A stretch of DNA of 13,172 bases. Source: Podila epigama. Taxonomy: Eukaryota; Mortierellomycota; Mortierellomycetes; Mortierellales; Mortierellaceae. How positions within the stretch are numbered: the first letter of the stretch is position 1; each line of letters opens with the position of its first letter. A model generated the notes under the pieces. The model saw only the letters and a list, made by a program, of their open reading frames with translations. It was not told where the DNA came from and searched no databases. The stretch is from contig JAAAVE010000184.1 of NCBI GenBank assembly GCA_015679605.1, forward strand, positions 9,466 to 22,637, given 5' to 3'. Below are positions 1 to 10,468 of this stretch, piece after piece. The position numbers and the translations under genes are program-made.

Positions 1-94
1 TTTTTTTTTTTTTTTTTTTTTTTTTGAGAATGAGTTATTGCACATTGAAGAAAAGAAAAAAATAATATATAAATATCAAATATTTCAAACGTAC
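1..94 (-). other. start of intron 1 of the Rcf2-like gene, with poly-T at the edge
   Basis: The donor GTACGT is at 94-89. The remainder is AT-rich, and the first 25 bases of the window are an uninterrupted T run on the plus strand (A run in the transcript). No acceptor is visible, so the intron continues past the left edge. Confidence 0.5.
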
Positions 95-253
95 CTTTTG
101 TGGAGGGCGAATGGCAGCGAATCTGGGCGAGACTGCGGTGAGGACGGCACCGGCAAAGGTAGCGACTGTGCAGTATTTGAGTGCACCGATAGCACCACCG
201 TACATGGCCTCGGTGGCGGCAGCATCGTCGTCTCTTTGCTTGATAAGACGCAT
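95..253 (-). CDS. first exon of small Rcf2/HIG1-like membrane protein, partial
   Basis: The reading frame starts at the ATG at 253 and runs 53 codons to a strong donor (AAAAG then GTACGT) at 94, phase 0; the rest of the gene lies beyond the left edge. The peptide begins MRLIKQRDDDAAATEAMYGG, continues with a small-residue-rich helix able to span a membrane (about residues 19-41) and then a PRFAAIRPPQK stretch. From family knowledge, yeast Rcf2 has a similar N-terminal layout: a charged start, a Gly-Gly helix, then a basic/proline segment after the first hydrophobic stretch. Rcf2 acts with cytochrome c oxidase supercomplexes in the inner mitochondrial membrane. That it is a real exon is fairly secure (start, donor, phase); the Rcf2-like identity is a tentative match from memory on 53 residues, and another small mitochondrial membrane protein is possible. 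Confidence 0.5.
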
Positions 254-394
254 GGTGTTGTGTGTTGTCTATGTGTAGGGAAGGATGAGGGGTGCCTGCA
301 GTGCAGAGAGTAGGTGACTGGAGTAGTGTTGGGTAGAGTGGAGTAGGGAGATGTGTCCTTTGTAGTTTAGAATGGGTGCGAGTGCTTAGTGGGA

Positions 395-486
395 TTGCTA
401 GTGCGAGTGCGAGTGCGAGTGGGAGTGTGTGTTGCGTATGTGTTTGAATGAATGTGTGAAGACGTGTGTGTGTGTGTCTGTGTGTG
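395..486. repeat. simple repeats: (GAGTGC)n followed by (GT)n
   Basis: Around 398-425 there are repeated GAGTGC units degenerating into GGGAGTGTG, followed at about 464-486 by a GT run with one interruption. It sits about 150-230 bases upstream of the start codon at 253, in the likely promoter or 5' leader region. Confidence 0.7.
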
Positions 487-757
487 GAGAAGAAGAAAAA
501 AAATTTGGCGATGAACTTTCTTTTATTTTTTCCCATCCTTTCCTCCCCCCTTCTCTTTTTATGTCCTTTTGACATCCTGTTGCCCTGTTGCGGACAGACA
601 TTCGAATATTTCCGCCTACTCAATTAGGAACTTCCGGGGTCTCACTGGCCATCTCCTTGTTCGTCGGTCCCAATGTAATAATGCATCCTCACCTTCATAC
701 TTTATATTTCTTCCATCACATACGTACAATAAGCACACATATATTCTTTCACTTTTT

Positions 758-845
758 GACCACACTTCACACACATTCATATTCATATTCATACACCCAT
801 TCCTCGTACTCGTACACCCATTATTCATTCATACACTCTTTCAAA
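758..845. repeat. degenerate CAC/ATTCAT/TACACCCATT repeat block
   Basis: Short repeated words (ATTCAT in tandem, then CTCGTACTCGTACACCCATT with near copies) make an imperfect tandem array. It explains the His/Ser/Tyr-rich spurious open frames on the plus strand here. Confidence 0.55.
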
Positions 846-1197
846 AATTGTACTTGGCTACTGTTTCCTGAAGAACAACAATAATGTGTGCAGCAACCCA
901 CCAAACAAAGAAAGGCGCACCGTTCGCAAACAAGACCGCTTTTGAGAGCTCAAATAATTATCATCCACATTTTTTTTTTGTGCGCCGGACAAACCCGTGT
1001 CGGACGGGATTGCATCCCCAAAAGAGGATCGTCTTTTTTTGTCAATTACGGATCCTAATTGAACAGCAGAGATTCAGACAAACTCTCGTTCTGAATGGCA
1101 TGGTCATGACCTGCTGCCTGCTGCCTGCTGCGCAACATTCAAAAGCAATTGTTTGCAAAAAAAAGCAAAGATACTACTATACATGGATGACATGGAC

Positions 1198-4100
1198 TCA
1201 GTCAGAGTCCTCACTCTCCTCGCTCTCCTCCTCTTCCTCGTCATCCTCATTCTCATCTCTTTCGTGACTCTTGTCGCCACCTCCACTTTCGTGGTTGCCG
1301 CGAGTTGTAGCTTGAGTCGGAACCTTGTGCGCGGCTCCATGGCTGTTGGAAAATCCATCTACGACATGGACATCTGACTTTGGGATGGTCTCGGCTTCAA
1401 TAAGTTGTCGAAATCTTCCTAGTTGTGGCTTGACCACATCCTTGCTCGGAATACCATCATGACTACTACATATCTTGGCCACCTCCCCACTCTTCCACTT
1501 CCAAGAAATCCTAGCCATCACCCCTGTCATCTTGGCCGTTGGTTTTTCTCGATGACTAGCCGTCGCCGTGGGCTGGAACTGTTGGCACTTGGTCTCGCTC
1601 ACATCATACACACGCTTCAGATGACTCTTGAGTACCATCACGGCTTCTATAGGGACACTAGCCCTCGCAATGACATGCTCTGCTAGCAAAGGCTCCCTAT
1701 CCTCATCCTCCTCAACCATCATATCCTCCCCTGATACATCCCCATTACTAATCGATGCATATCGCCGTCTCTTTTGCTTGCCTTTGACAGAGTCACCCTG
1801 GCCAAGTGCTCGTCTATGACGTGAGAGAGCCAGCCAGCTCTCAGACAATGTGATGCCTGCTCCTGCAATCGTACGGTTGAGATGATAAATGACCAGCAGA
1901 ATCTCCTCCATCGTTCTATACTCCAGGTAGGCCAGATTTTCGGCGACAAAACGACAAAAATCACCATCCACCTTTTTTAAACAATTAAATAGAAGCAAGT
2001 CAGCAAGGATCAATGCAACATACTGGTATAATGGTGCCCAGTCTACAACGACCATCAATAAAAAGTTGTACAGTGAAAAGTAATTACCTCAATGTTTGGC
2101 ACTGTCAGATCAACATCAAGCACCTTCACCATACTGGCAAGGAACGCATTCCTCGTCTGCCGTTTGTCACTCAAGAGATTATACATGGGTCCAAGCAAAG
2201 CAACCGCATGACCTGTTTCCGCAACAACTCGATAACCTATTCGGTAGAAGAAGAAGAAGAAGAAAAAGAAAAAGGAGGAATCAATACAAAGAGTCAATGC
2301 CAATGCCAAGTGTTGAACATAAAAAAATATCGTAACCTTCCTTGATACGAAACAACAAAATAACATCATGGCAATTCAAAGAGGCACAACTTCACTCTAC
2401 CATGGGTGTCGCCGCTCACCGGCGCAAGACTCTTCTGAAAAGAGTACAAGGTCCGTACGCACTCCATGCTACTTGAGTAGATAAGAGAGGCATGCTTTTG
2501 ATGCAAATCTTTGTGGATACTGAGCGCTCGCTCATTGAGATGCTCATTTGAACTGGATTCGAGCGCAACAATAACAGGCATACAGAGTTTTGGATGCACA
2601 AGTGCCTGAGATGTTACTTGGCCAAGCACATCGACCGTACATGACTGCAATTCAGGATCAGATAAGAGTGCACATCCCAAAATGCTGTCCAAGTTCTTTT
2701 GCATGAGGGCTCCTCCAATGCCTGCTTCCAAATGGTCTTCTGCCTTGGCAACGAGGCTGTACCCGGCTTTAACACCGCCCTGGCGAGGCGTCGTCTGTAT
2801 CATAACCAGGAAATTGTTGTACACATGCATGAGCTCAGTCTTCAGAGTACTATCCGTACCAGCAAATATGTCCTTCATAATACTTTCACTCTTAGACGAC
2901 TCCATCAAGGTAGGATGTGATGTGTACACATAGCCTACAAGTATGAAAAAAAAAGAGGGAATGTTAGATCAAACTCTCTTTGCCTTTCGCTCGAACCATC
3001 TGCATAGGGCATGAGAGAGTGGGCATCAAGTGAAGTGAGAGTCCTTGCAGGGAAGCTTGTTCAGCAAGAAAACATTCTAGTGACCAGCACGCTTCCTCTC
3101 TCCTCTCTCTCTCTCGCTCTCCCTTAGCCAATTCTTAGTAACCTATTATAAGAGAATTCTCCTCAAATGGACAATACTCACCTAAACATCGGACCGCTGT
3201 TTGGCGAAGACTGACAGGGAAAGGTTCAGAGCAAAATGTAGACAGAGCTTTAAACACAACATCCTGCACCGAAGGGTTCATCTTTGCCTTAAGCTCTATC
3301 AGATGATCTGCTGTTGGGTGCTCTGCGAACTGCCGCTCGAATGGAAAGTACTTGACTAGTAATCCACAAAGCATCATCAGCCTAATTGTTTTCTTCTCCT
3401 GAATTGCAGATGAACTTTGAAATCTGACAAGGTCGGCATTTAAGAGCTGTACACAGTTGTGAATAAGCTTGCAAATGCGTGTGCTCTGACGAGTCAGGAG
3501 CAATGACACTAGGCATAGCACATGTGCGGTCTCCGGCAGCAGAATAACGGGGCAACTGGACAAGAGGGTCGACACCAGCTTCTCTACTGTATGGGAAAAC
3601 GCTCCAGGAACATCTTGAACAACAGGGATGGCTATCTCGTAGATGCGAAGGACATACATTGTCACCGTCCAATCGTCCTTTGTGGTGCAGCTGTGGAGGT
3701 ACGCTTCCAGGGCGCTGAGGTGTTTCGGAGCTGCTAACTGCGGCTCAGCTCTGATGAACATGAAAAGTGTGTGCACAGTCGAAATGACGGCTGACTTTGG
3801 AGCATTCTCTTCTTGGAGGACATCAATCAAATCTACAAGGCATCCGACAATAACCGAGCAGGTCCTAGTAAACTCTTGCTCTGGTGCCGAAATGTCAAAT
3901 GCACTATGGCCTCGCTCCTTCTTCAAGAGACATTCGATAACTGAACCAAATGCTTCAGCCTGTGAGTTGGACAACTGGCCAGACATTTCCACTAGCTTTC
4001 TTGCATGCTTGAGCACCTCCCGTTTTTGGGACGACGTTGCAACAGGGGTCGAAACAGAGCTATAAGCCGTTTGTTCGCCCCGTGCACCAGACGAAGGGAG

Positions 4101-7100
4101 AGTTGCTTGAAGGAACTGACTGAACCAGATGTCGCTCACCGCCTTGATAGCCAGTTCGCGTACCGTCGTTTCATCATCACCGACACGAAGGAGAAGCTTT
4201 CTGGAAACGTCGTTACGGACAGAGACACTCTCGGCCTGCGTGAAAATCTCTTTGAGAAGACGAATAACTCGTTTTCGAACGTTCAAGCCCTTGTCCTATA
4301 TCAAGAGTTTGTTTTTTATAATAAAAAAAACAAAGATTAGGTTAGGTGATCTGGTTCAAAACAGATTGCGCCACAAATGACCAACTGCGCAATTAAAAGA
4401 CATCAACAAGTGGTAAACACTCACCGATATCCGGTCGCTGACGAGTTCGTAATAAGCTCGAAGGATCTTGACATCCTGCAGCATATACTTTCCGACCAAC
4501 TCGATGGCTGCATCACGCACGGCAGAACTTGGGTCGTTCAGTTGGGTGGAGATTGTCTTGCGCACATTTTGCTGCGCGAGCACTTCATAATCGCCCGTGA
4601 CAATGAGCGAGAGCGCCTTGAGTGATTTGGTACGCACTGCTACCAGAGTACTTTCTAGCGTCAACAGGATGCGGGACAGCAACACGTCAAAGGACATGAA
4701 AAGATGCTGGCGTGAGGTCAAGTAGGCTGATCGAGAGCACACAGCCTCCCTGCTGAGAATTGATTTCGGCTTGATTGTGGGTTGTTGGTCTTTCAGAGAG
4801 TCAAAGCACTTGAGAGTTTCTGACACGAAAAAGTTCCATTGTTCAGTTCCCCAGGAACTGTTGCCTGTCTCCTTGGTGGATGCTGTCCAAAGGAGATTAC
4901 CCCATTGACAGGTCCAAGCGTTCTTGGCCGCCTTGAGAGCAACATCGTTTGCCTCATTACCTCCGAGATACTCATGGAGACTGTCGTAACTCGCCTGCAA
5001 GTATGACAGCTCTGACATCGTTGTACGGATACTCACATCACCATAAAACGGCCGAAGCTCGTCTCCTGATTCTTTCTGCAGCGACTTTGAACCTACAATC
5101 AACAAGTTCGATATCGTCTTGATCTTGGCTGCGATGAATCCCAATGACTCCACAGCTAATGTGCGTGAGGACACGTCTGCCTTTGGGTCATCAAGATATT
5201 TTATCTAGACGAGTCAGAAATCCAACAACAATAGAAAAAAAAGAATACTTGACCGTAAATGACATGAAGTCCATTGCATTTGTTACAAAGATGTTATGTT
5301 TGCTAAACCTTTTTCGTTCTCGGTGCTTACAATGGCTTTGCTGTATACCACTAAAAACATCTCTGCGCTAGGCCACTCGGGATGGCCAAGAACATTCAGC
5401 AGATCAGTGATGAGGCTTTCAAGAGCGGACCGATAATCTGCATCCACAGATGACTTTGTTCCTTTAGAGGAACGAGACAGCAAAAAATTGAAGACAAATC
5501 CAACACTGGTTGTTGCGCTCTCTTGTGCCAACTTGACATCTCCAAGTAACTATATTTTAAAGGCAATACGGAAACCACAATATATGTGAGAAAACTTGTG
5601 AATAAAAACAAGACTACAAAAAGTGTCATTAGTACAGTTGTCTAGTTGTGTGTACCTTTTTCATCTCAGCGATCTGCGTCTGCCTATCAAGTTCCTGAAA
5701 ATCAGGAGCAAGAACATGGATCACTAGATTTTCTGAACAAGTGTGGACCAACTGCATAAGCAACGCGGAGGAGGCGTGAATTTTCGACCCATCTGTGAGT
5801 CTACAATGAAAGTTAAGTAACATGTTAGGCAAAATTGCTTGTGGATCGAACATGACCTTGACCCTGTTTACGGTTTACCTATATCCTCTGACCACTTTCT
5901 TTCCATGTGGAAGTTTGATGAGCAAAGACAGCACTTCCCCAAGAATCCACATACGTTGGCCAAGATGCTTTGAGTATAACTATATCCAAGCGTCATATAA
6001 GGATATTGGGAAAAAATAAGAGAAAAAAAAAGTGAGTCAAACCTTGCAACAAATATGCATATCTCCATACGAATAATGACTACAGTAGAAATAAACAAAA
6101 ACCTACTGTTCGCAGTAAACTAGAGCCTGCCTGCCTGAGAGACTCTGCCTCTGATAGACCGATCATCGCCTCAGATGACGTATCGATAAAGAATAAAGAG
6201 AGACCTAGATAGGCTAGCTTGACGATGATTTCGTCCGACAACTCATTTGAACATGAATTCCTGAGGCTTTCAGTGACCTCGCATGTGGCGCCTACAAGTG
6301 TCAACATTCGATTCCTGAGTGTGCGTGTCGTCGCCAGGATCTTGAATATGGTTTGGCCTTTGGTTGCACTGCCTGATTCTTTTGAAAATTCCAGAGCTGG
6401 ACTAATAAACAGCTCGATGATCGATTTTATGAGGCTCATAATGTTGATGAGAAGCTCCTCAGGGAACATATGTTGTTGAAGTCCTTGGCTGCTAAGAATG
6501 GCAAGGCCGAGAGTAGCATGGTCGAGAGATAGTAGCGTCTTATCGAACCCTGCATGGATAAAACTCTCTTGCTCTTGCAGAGATTTTGACTCGAGTTCTG
6601 AGTCAGCCATTGGCATAGGGAAGACTGTGACAAAGTGACCTATGGCACTGTCCAGGTACTTCAAGAGCGACGCCATAGTGTCGAGACTCACATCCTTGAG
6701 CAAGTTCTCCTTTGAAAGTGTGATGATGGATAGCCTTGTGTTCTTTACTTCAGTCGGCCGCAAAAGAAGCACATTGCTTCCCTCGGGGGCGTTGTCGTTA
6801 AGACTTTCGAGCATTTCAGCCACCCTATCTTCAAAAAGAGTAACATGATCTATCGCAGAACACATTGAGAGAACCAGAGCAGGTTAATGCGTAGGCTCAT
6901 AAGATGAAGAAACAGATGCTAACAAGCCTGCCTGGGGTTGAATGTGACAACGAGGCAGTGCTTACCAGTCTCCTGATTTGTTGGTGGGTGAGAACCTGGT
7001 CGTATTGGTGTTGCAGGTTCAGATGAAGCCGGTGTGATATGACGGTGGTACAAAGGTACATCTGTTGAGCTGTCATTTGGATCTGTCAACGAAGAAGAGG

Positions 7101-8148
7101 GATGGACAGGGGTGACCGCAGGAGAAGAAGGCGGAGAACGGCTCTTCAACCTCTTATGCGCACGGTCATTACTTCCTCGTTCGTCATCCATGATATAGGC
7201 GGCAGTTCTTTTTTGGGAGGATGATGGGATCAAGACTTCCACCTTGTCCGAGGTTGCTGCGCTTGGTTCAGCGGAGCTTTGCGCCTGCGCCTGCTCCTGC
7301 TCCTGCGCCTGCTCTTGCGCCTGTGTGGCCAGAGACTGGATCATTGCCTGTGGATCAACGAGTGATCGCGGCTTAAGATTTGATTGCTTGAACTGGACCA
7401 GTGTTTTATATGGATCGATATGAGGTAGTTGGAAGGCAACACTGGAGGACTGCAGCTCTAGACTCTCGGATGTTGAACAGTGTTGAAGAATGATTTTGGA
7501 AAGGTGCGATAGCTCCTGTATTGTTGGAGGTGTAGAAGATTCGGGGGGTACAGCCCTTTGGGCAGTCTGTGGAAACTTCCTAGGTGTATTGAAAAAGCAA
7601 GCCAGACTTTTGTGAGCATACCTTTCGACGCCACCAACATGGAAAAATGTAGATGTTGTTGCTCACTCCTGTGTTCTTACAAAAAATCAACGTTGGCGTT
7701 CATGACCAGTGTCTTCAAGAGCTGTACTTCAAAGTTAGCCGTGTGCTGATGTAGTCCTTCTTGGGAGAGAATCGCATGTGCCACAGGGCTTTGGTGTTGC
7801 ACTAGTCTGAATTCTGGCATGGCGACGCTGAGCGAAGGCAATTCGCGTACAACTAAAGGAAGAGTGAGGAGAAAGATGTCAGCACAATGTTGACATTGTC
7901 CGCCTCGTTGAGAATGATTGTGGAGGCAACAAAAAAAAAAAGAAACATTTATTACCAGAGGTGGTACTAGTCAACGACGGGAGAGCATTGTACTGGAGAC
8001 AAGTTTGTGCATTTGAAGGAGCTGGGGGAACATTGTTAACTGCAGGTGTGTCACCAAGGTCATGGTGGCGTCCTGTTGAAAACAATGAGCTTGAACGTGA
8101 AATGTGCAATGGCAGATCGAGAGCATCACTAGATCCCTGTTGTGACAT
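1198..8148 (-). CDS. SCC2: sister chromatid cohesion protein 2 (NIPBL/Mis4), cohesin loader
   Basis: HEAT-repeat half of the Scc2-Scc4 cohesin loader, which stimulates the cohesin ATPase and places the ring on chromatin in the nucleus. Exons (minus strand, 5' to 3'): 8148-7956, 7852-7681, 7579-6966, 6849-6107, 5979-5879, 5800-5656, 5549-5331, 5204-4425, 4295-3182, 2934-2401, 2236-2088, 1971-1198. All introns are GT-AG and phases match through 1845 codons and a TGA. Diagnostic segments: HPEWPSAE (about 712-719) followed without gaps by a region matching the metazoan NIPBL segment after EWPAAE; DKGLNVRKRVIRLLKEIF (from 990), the family's VRKRVIKLLR signature; KRQTRNAFL (about 1563); AENLAYLEYRT (about 1598-1608). 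The N terminus (1-330) is low complexity: a Gln/Ala/Glu tract (208-222), a basic KRLKSR (264-269) next to SP/TP sites, fitting the Scc4-binding arm and nuclear import. A second basic patch, KGKQKRRR (about 1651-1658), and an acidic tail (last about 19 residues) end the protein. Length fits fungal and animal relatives (about 1500-2800). Least certain are intron 2 and the start codon. Confidence 0.93.
2246..2270. repeat. (GAA)n triplet run in SCC2 intron 10
   Basis: An AAG/GAA run on the plus strand, read as a TTC pyrimidine tract in the transcript, directly before the acceptor at 2238-2237. It probably doubles as the polypyrimidine tract of this intron. Confidence 0.7.
3093..3121. repeat. (CT)n run in SCC2 intron 9
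   Basis: CT dinucleotide repeats with single-base interruptions inside the longest SCC2 intron (2935-3181, 247 nt). Purine-rich in the transcript, so it is not the polypyrimidine tract; ordinary microsatellite. Confidence 0.7.
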
Positions 8149-8493
8149 GGCGTAAGACTAAAAAGAAAAAGCCGGGTTCGCCCACAAAGCTCAGTCCCGT
8201 TTATCTTTTACCGAGATTGTTGGGGATTGATGGGGACAAGAATGAATGTTGATGTGAAAAGAGCAAAAGAACAATTGACAACTGGTTGGCGCCCAAAAAA
8301 AGAAATGTGGTGGCAAAAAATCAATCTGGCAAAGCCATCAAAAAATTGCCACCACCATGCCCATGCCCAACTTCACGCGATGGTAACTAAGCATAGTTAT
8401 AATGCTGCACACGTTGTAACAAAAGGTTATTTTGAAGACATGATTGTATTGTCATATCTTCTCTCTGAGTCTTTTGCTATCTTTGCTAACTTG
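8149..8493. other. intergenic stretch between SCC2 start and GH16 stop
   Basis: These 345 bases must hold both the SCC2 5' leader/promoter and the GH16 3' end. The SCC2 ATG at 8148 is preceded in the transcript by an unremarkable context (TACGCC before ATG). No TATA box is evident. The plus-strand open frame through 8227-8718 overlaps the last GH16 exon and is a shadow. The only structure seen is a 10-bp inverted repeat described separately. Confidence 0.5.
8307..8355. repeat. 10-bp inverted repeat (possible 3'-end hairpin)
   Basis: GTGGTGGCAA at 8307-8316 pairs perfectly with TTGCCACCAC at 8346-8355 across a 29-base loop. It lies 139-187 bases past the GH16 stop codon, possibly in its 3' UTR. 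Short enough to arise by chance; function unknown. Confidence 0.4.
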
Positions 8494-10468
8494 TTAGCAA
8501 TCATGCTTGTAGACACGGATATAATCCACAGCAAGGGCCCTGTCAAGGCCGTTTTCAGGACCCCAGGTTGGGTACCAATCGTCCTTGGCGGCATAGAACT
8601 CGTTGACTGCATGCTCAGATCTGTCGCTCCAGGGCTTGCCGCCCACTCCATCTGGGAAGTAGCCTGCTGTGCCTCCGACAGCAACATTCATAATCTGGGG
8701 AAAAAAAAAAAAAGTTAATTTCACACCTTCACCAAAATCATGATACCCCTCTGTGAAAATGCCCTTCATGTCTCTTACAAGGTAAAATTCTTGGTCGAAC
8801 GGTGCCGCATTCGATCCTTCCCACAGGTTTTCAATCCATGCCGGGAAGCGACCTTTGACGAACATGTTGTCAAAGGATACATCGAGAACCAGATTGTCGT
8901 CCACATATGTTTTAATGCCTTGGGGTGTCCAATCCATGGAGAAGACGTGAAAATCATCCGAAAAGGACTGTCCGTTAGGAAGAGTGTACTCCTGGTGAGT
9001 CAATCTATAGCGGTTGAACTCGTATGATGGTCCTTTGTAGGTAATCAAAAAGAGAGAGAAGAGTAAGAGTGAGTGAGTGAGTGAGTGAGTGAAGAGAAAG
9101 AATACATACTGTTAGACAGGGACGCTCCACAAGTGGTTCCATTAGACAGCTAATGATGGGGAGCTCGCATGTAAGCTTACCCCAGTGTAATGTTGAGGCC
9201 ACCTTGTTGTGGCCTCCGCCTGCATACTCTGGTCCGTTGCCACGCGACTCGACCAAATCAATTTCACCGCTCGCCGGCCAAGTACCATATTGGTAGTGTA
9301 CTGGCAACAGCCAGATGGCCTAATGCGATATGTGAGGGTCAAAACATGCGTTAATTTGGCTCTTGGTAAACTCGGTGAACTTGACTTGTACACAAAAGTT
9401 TATGTTACCGGCCAGATCCATTTGCCCTTGGGCATCTTGGCACGAACGACCACTTTGCCATATCGAAACTTGAACGAATGGACTGTGCGCACCAAGCCGG
9501 ACTGGATCGGATTTAGGATGTTACCTCCAGCACCAGCAACACGGAAACAGCCATAGTCATAGTTGCCCGTGCATTGAGTACCTGGATCACTGCCCCACAC
9601 GTCTAAAACGCCATTTTCGCGCAACGCACGGAGTCCAATCCGGTTCTCTGTCAATGTTGGCCGGATGTAGAAGATGCCGTTACGCACAAATGTATTGGTG
9701 ACGTTGAGGTCGTACGATTGAAATTCATAATTTCTAGAACGAGCAAGACCATAATGGGATTATATCAGACGCGTTGTTATAGAAATGGGATGAAAACAGG
9801 TTGTCCAGGTCAAGAGATAATGAAAGATAAGAATGTAGCACAGGCTGTTTACCCTCCACCAGCAAGGGTGCGGTCAGGCTAATCATATCCATCATTATTC
9901 AAGTAAAAGAAGACAAGAGAAGCGGGGGAAAAAATGAGTCAGTGGTCGGGATAGGGACTGTGTTGAACTGGATCTTTTCAGGACAAAGGGGCGAAAAACA
10001 ATGAGATGAATCCGAATGACTGTCAGGGTTTACCTTCCACACGCTACGATCCAACTTGTCAAAGTCGTCGCTGAAGATTAGGCAACGGTTGCCTTGGGTG
10101 GCCTTGGCCTCCATTTCAGCCTTGGTTTGACCAGTAGCACCGTCCTCGGCGTTTTGATACTGCTGTGCCGAGGGTATGTGCTGGTAGTCAATACGGGGGA
10201 GGCCTTCAGCTCGAAAGTCCACCCCACCGTTCTTGTGAAAACCAGAGTCGAGGTCCACAGGGGCGATGTCCTCGATGGAAAATTCATGCTGATGGTGCTG
10301 CTGCTGCTGCTGCTGCTGTTGTTGTTGTTGTGGTTGTTGTGGTTGTTGAGCGGTTGGATCCTCTGCTGGCGTCGCTGACGTGGTCACGATGCGGCCAGCA
10401 AGGGCGACAATGCCCACGAACATGACAGCCGCTGTTCCTGGCGACAGTCTAGCATTCGATAGCCTCAT
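8494..10468 (-). CDS. secreted family-16 glycoside hydrolase, beta-1,3-glucanase/glucan-binding type
   Basis: Predicted extracellular or cell-wall enzyme that would cleave or bind beta-1,3-glucan. Exons (minus strand): 10468-10034, 9878-9853, 9733-9409, 9319-9181, 9032-8779, 8694-8494; all GT-AG, phases consistent, 459 residues. Residues about 1-32 form a signal peptide (basic start, hydrophobic VMFVGIVALAG, then small residues). A poly-Gln tract (41-57) and a polar linker reach the catalytic domain at about 129 (CLIFSDDFDKLDRSVWK). The GH16 active-site motif GEIDLVESRGN is intact: nucleophile Glu281, Asp283, acid/base Glu286. Other family blocks are GGGNYEF (152-158), STLHWGPSYEFNRYRLTH, FSMDW, PFDQEFYL then IMNVAVGGTAGYFPDG, KPWSD and DYIRVYKHDC at the C terminus. 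This block order matches invertebrate GNBP-like GH16 proteins and active laminarinases rather than yeast Crh-type transglycosylases. No GPI signal or extra carbohydrate-binding domain is seen. Exact substrate is inference. Confidence 0.92.
9067..9092. repeat. (GAGT)6 tetranucleotide microsatellite in GH16 intron 4
   Basis: Six perfect GAGT units on the plus strand (ACTC in the transcript) within the intron 9033-9180, close to the acceptor side, where it adds pyrimidines. Likely length-polymorphic. Confidence 0.8.
10298..10348 (-). repeat. CAG/CAA repeat encoding poly-glutamine in GH16 leader
   Basis: Mixed CAG and CAA codons give QQPQQP followed by eleven glutamines (residues 41-57 of the GH16 protein), just after the predicted signal peptide and before a His-rich patch. 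The CAG part (10298 to about 10317) is a pure triplet repeat and probably varies in length between strains. Confidence 0.85.

Larger units (their letters stand above)
254..1197. other. gene-free stretch between the Rcf2-like gene and SCC2
   Basis: Upstream side of the minus-strand gene starting at 253, and downstream side of SCC2, which stops at 1198. Open frames on the plus strand at 569-884 and 884-1267 have low-complexity composition (His/Tyr/Ser/Thr runs from CA/CAT repeats) and no domain signs, so I do not call genes. It holds a GAGTGC repeat and GT run (395-486), a C/T-rich block (about 531-557) and a CAT/CAC-type repeat block (about 758-845). No convincing TATA box or other element could be assigned. 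Confidence 0.5.

Noticed and set aside
569-1267. Plus-strand open frames in the left intergenic region
   Set aside because: Composition is driven by CAT/CAC and TCC repeats, no domain or splice pattern is visible, and the end overlaps SCC2 coding sequence on the other strand.
1972-2058. In-frame 5' extension of the last SCC2 exon (29 residues, VDWAPLYQYVALILADLL)
   Set aside because: No acceptor in the right phase exists there, while the acceptor at 1973-1972 gives phase 0 and restores the conserved spacing before AENLAYLEYRT. The stretch is intron read through.
8174-8183. GGGTTCGCCC, resembling a tRNA B box
   Set aside because: No matching acceptor stem, anticodon arm or A box could be found within tRNA distance on either strand.
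8227-8718. 163-codon open frame on the plus strand
   Set aside because: It is antisense to the last GH16 exon and intron; the minus-strand protein carries unmistakable GH16 blocks there.
9005-9307. Reading GH16 exon 4 through into the following 145 bases
   Set aside because: The added residues are Ser/Leu/Thr repeats from the ACTC microsatellite; splicing 9181 to 9032 gives the expected LHWGPSYEFNRY junction instead.
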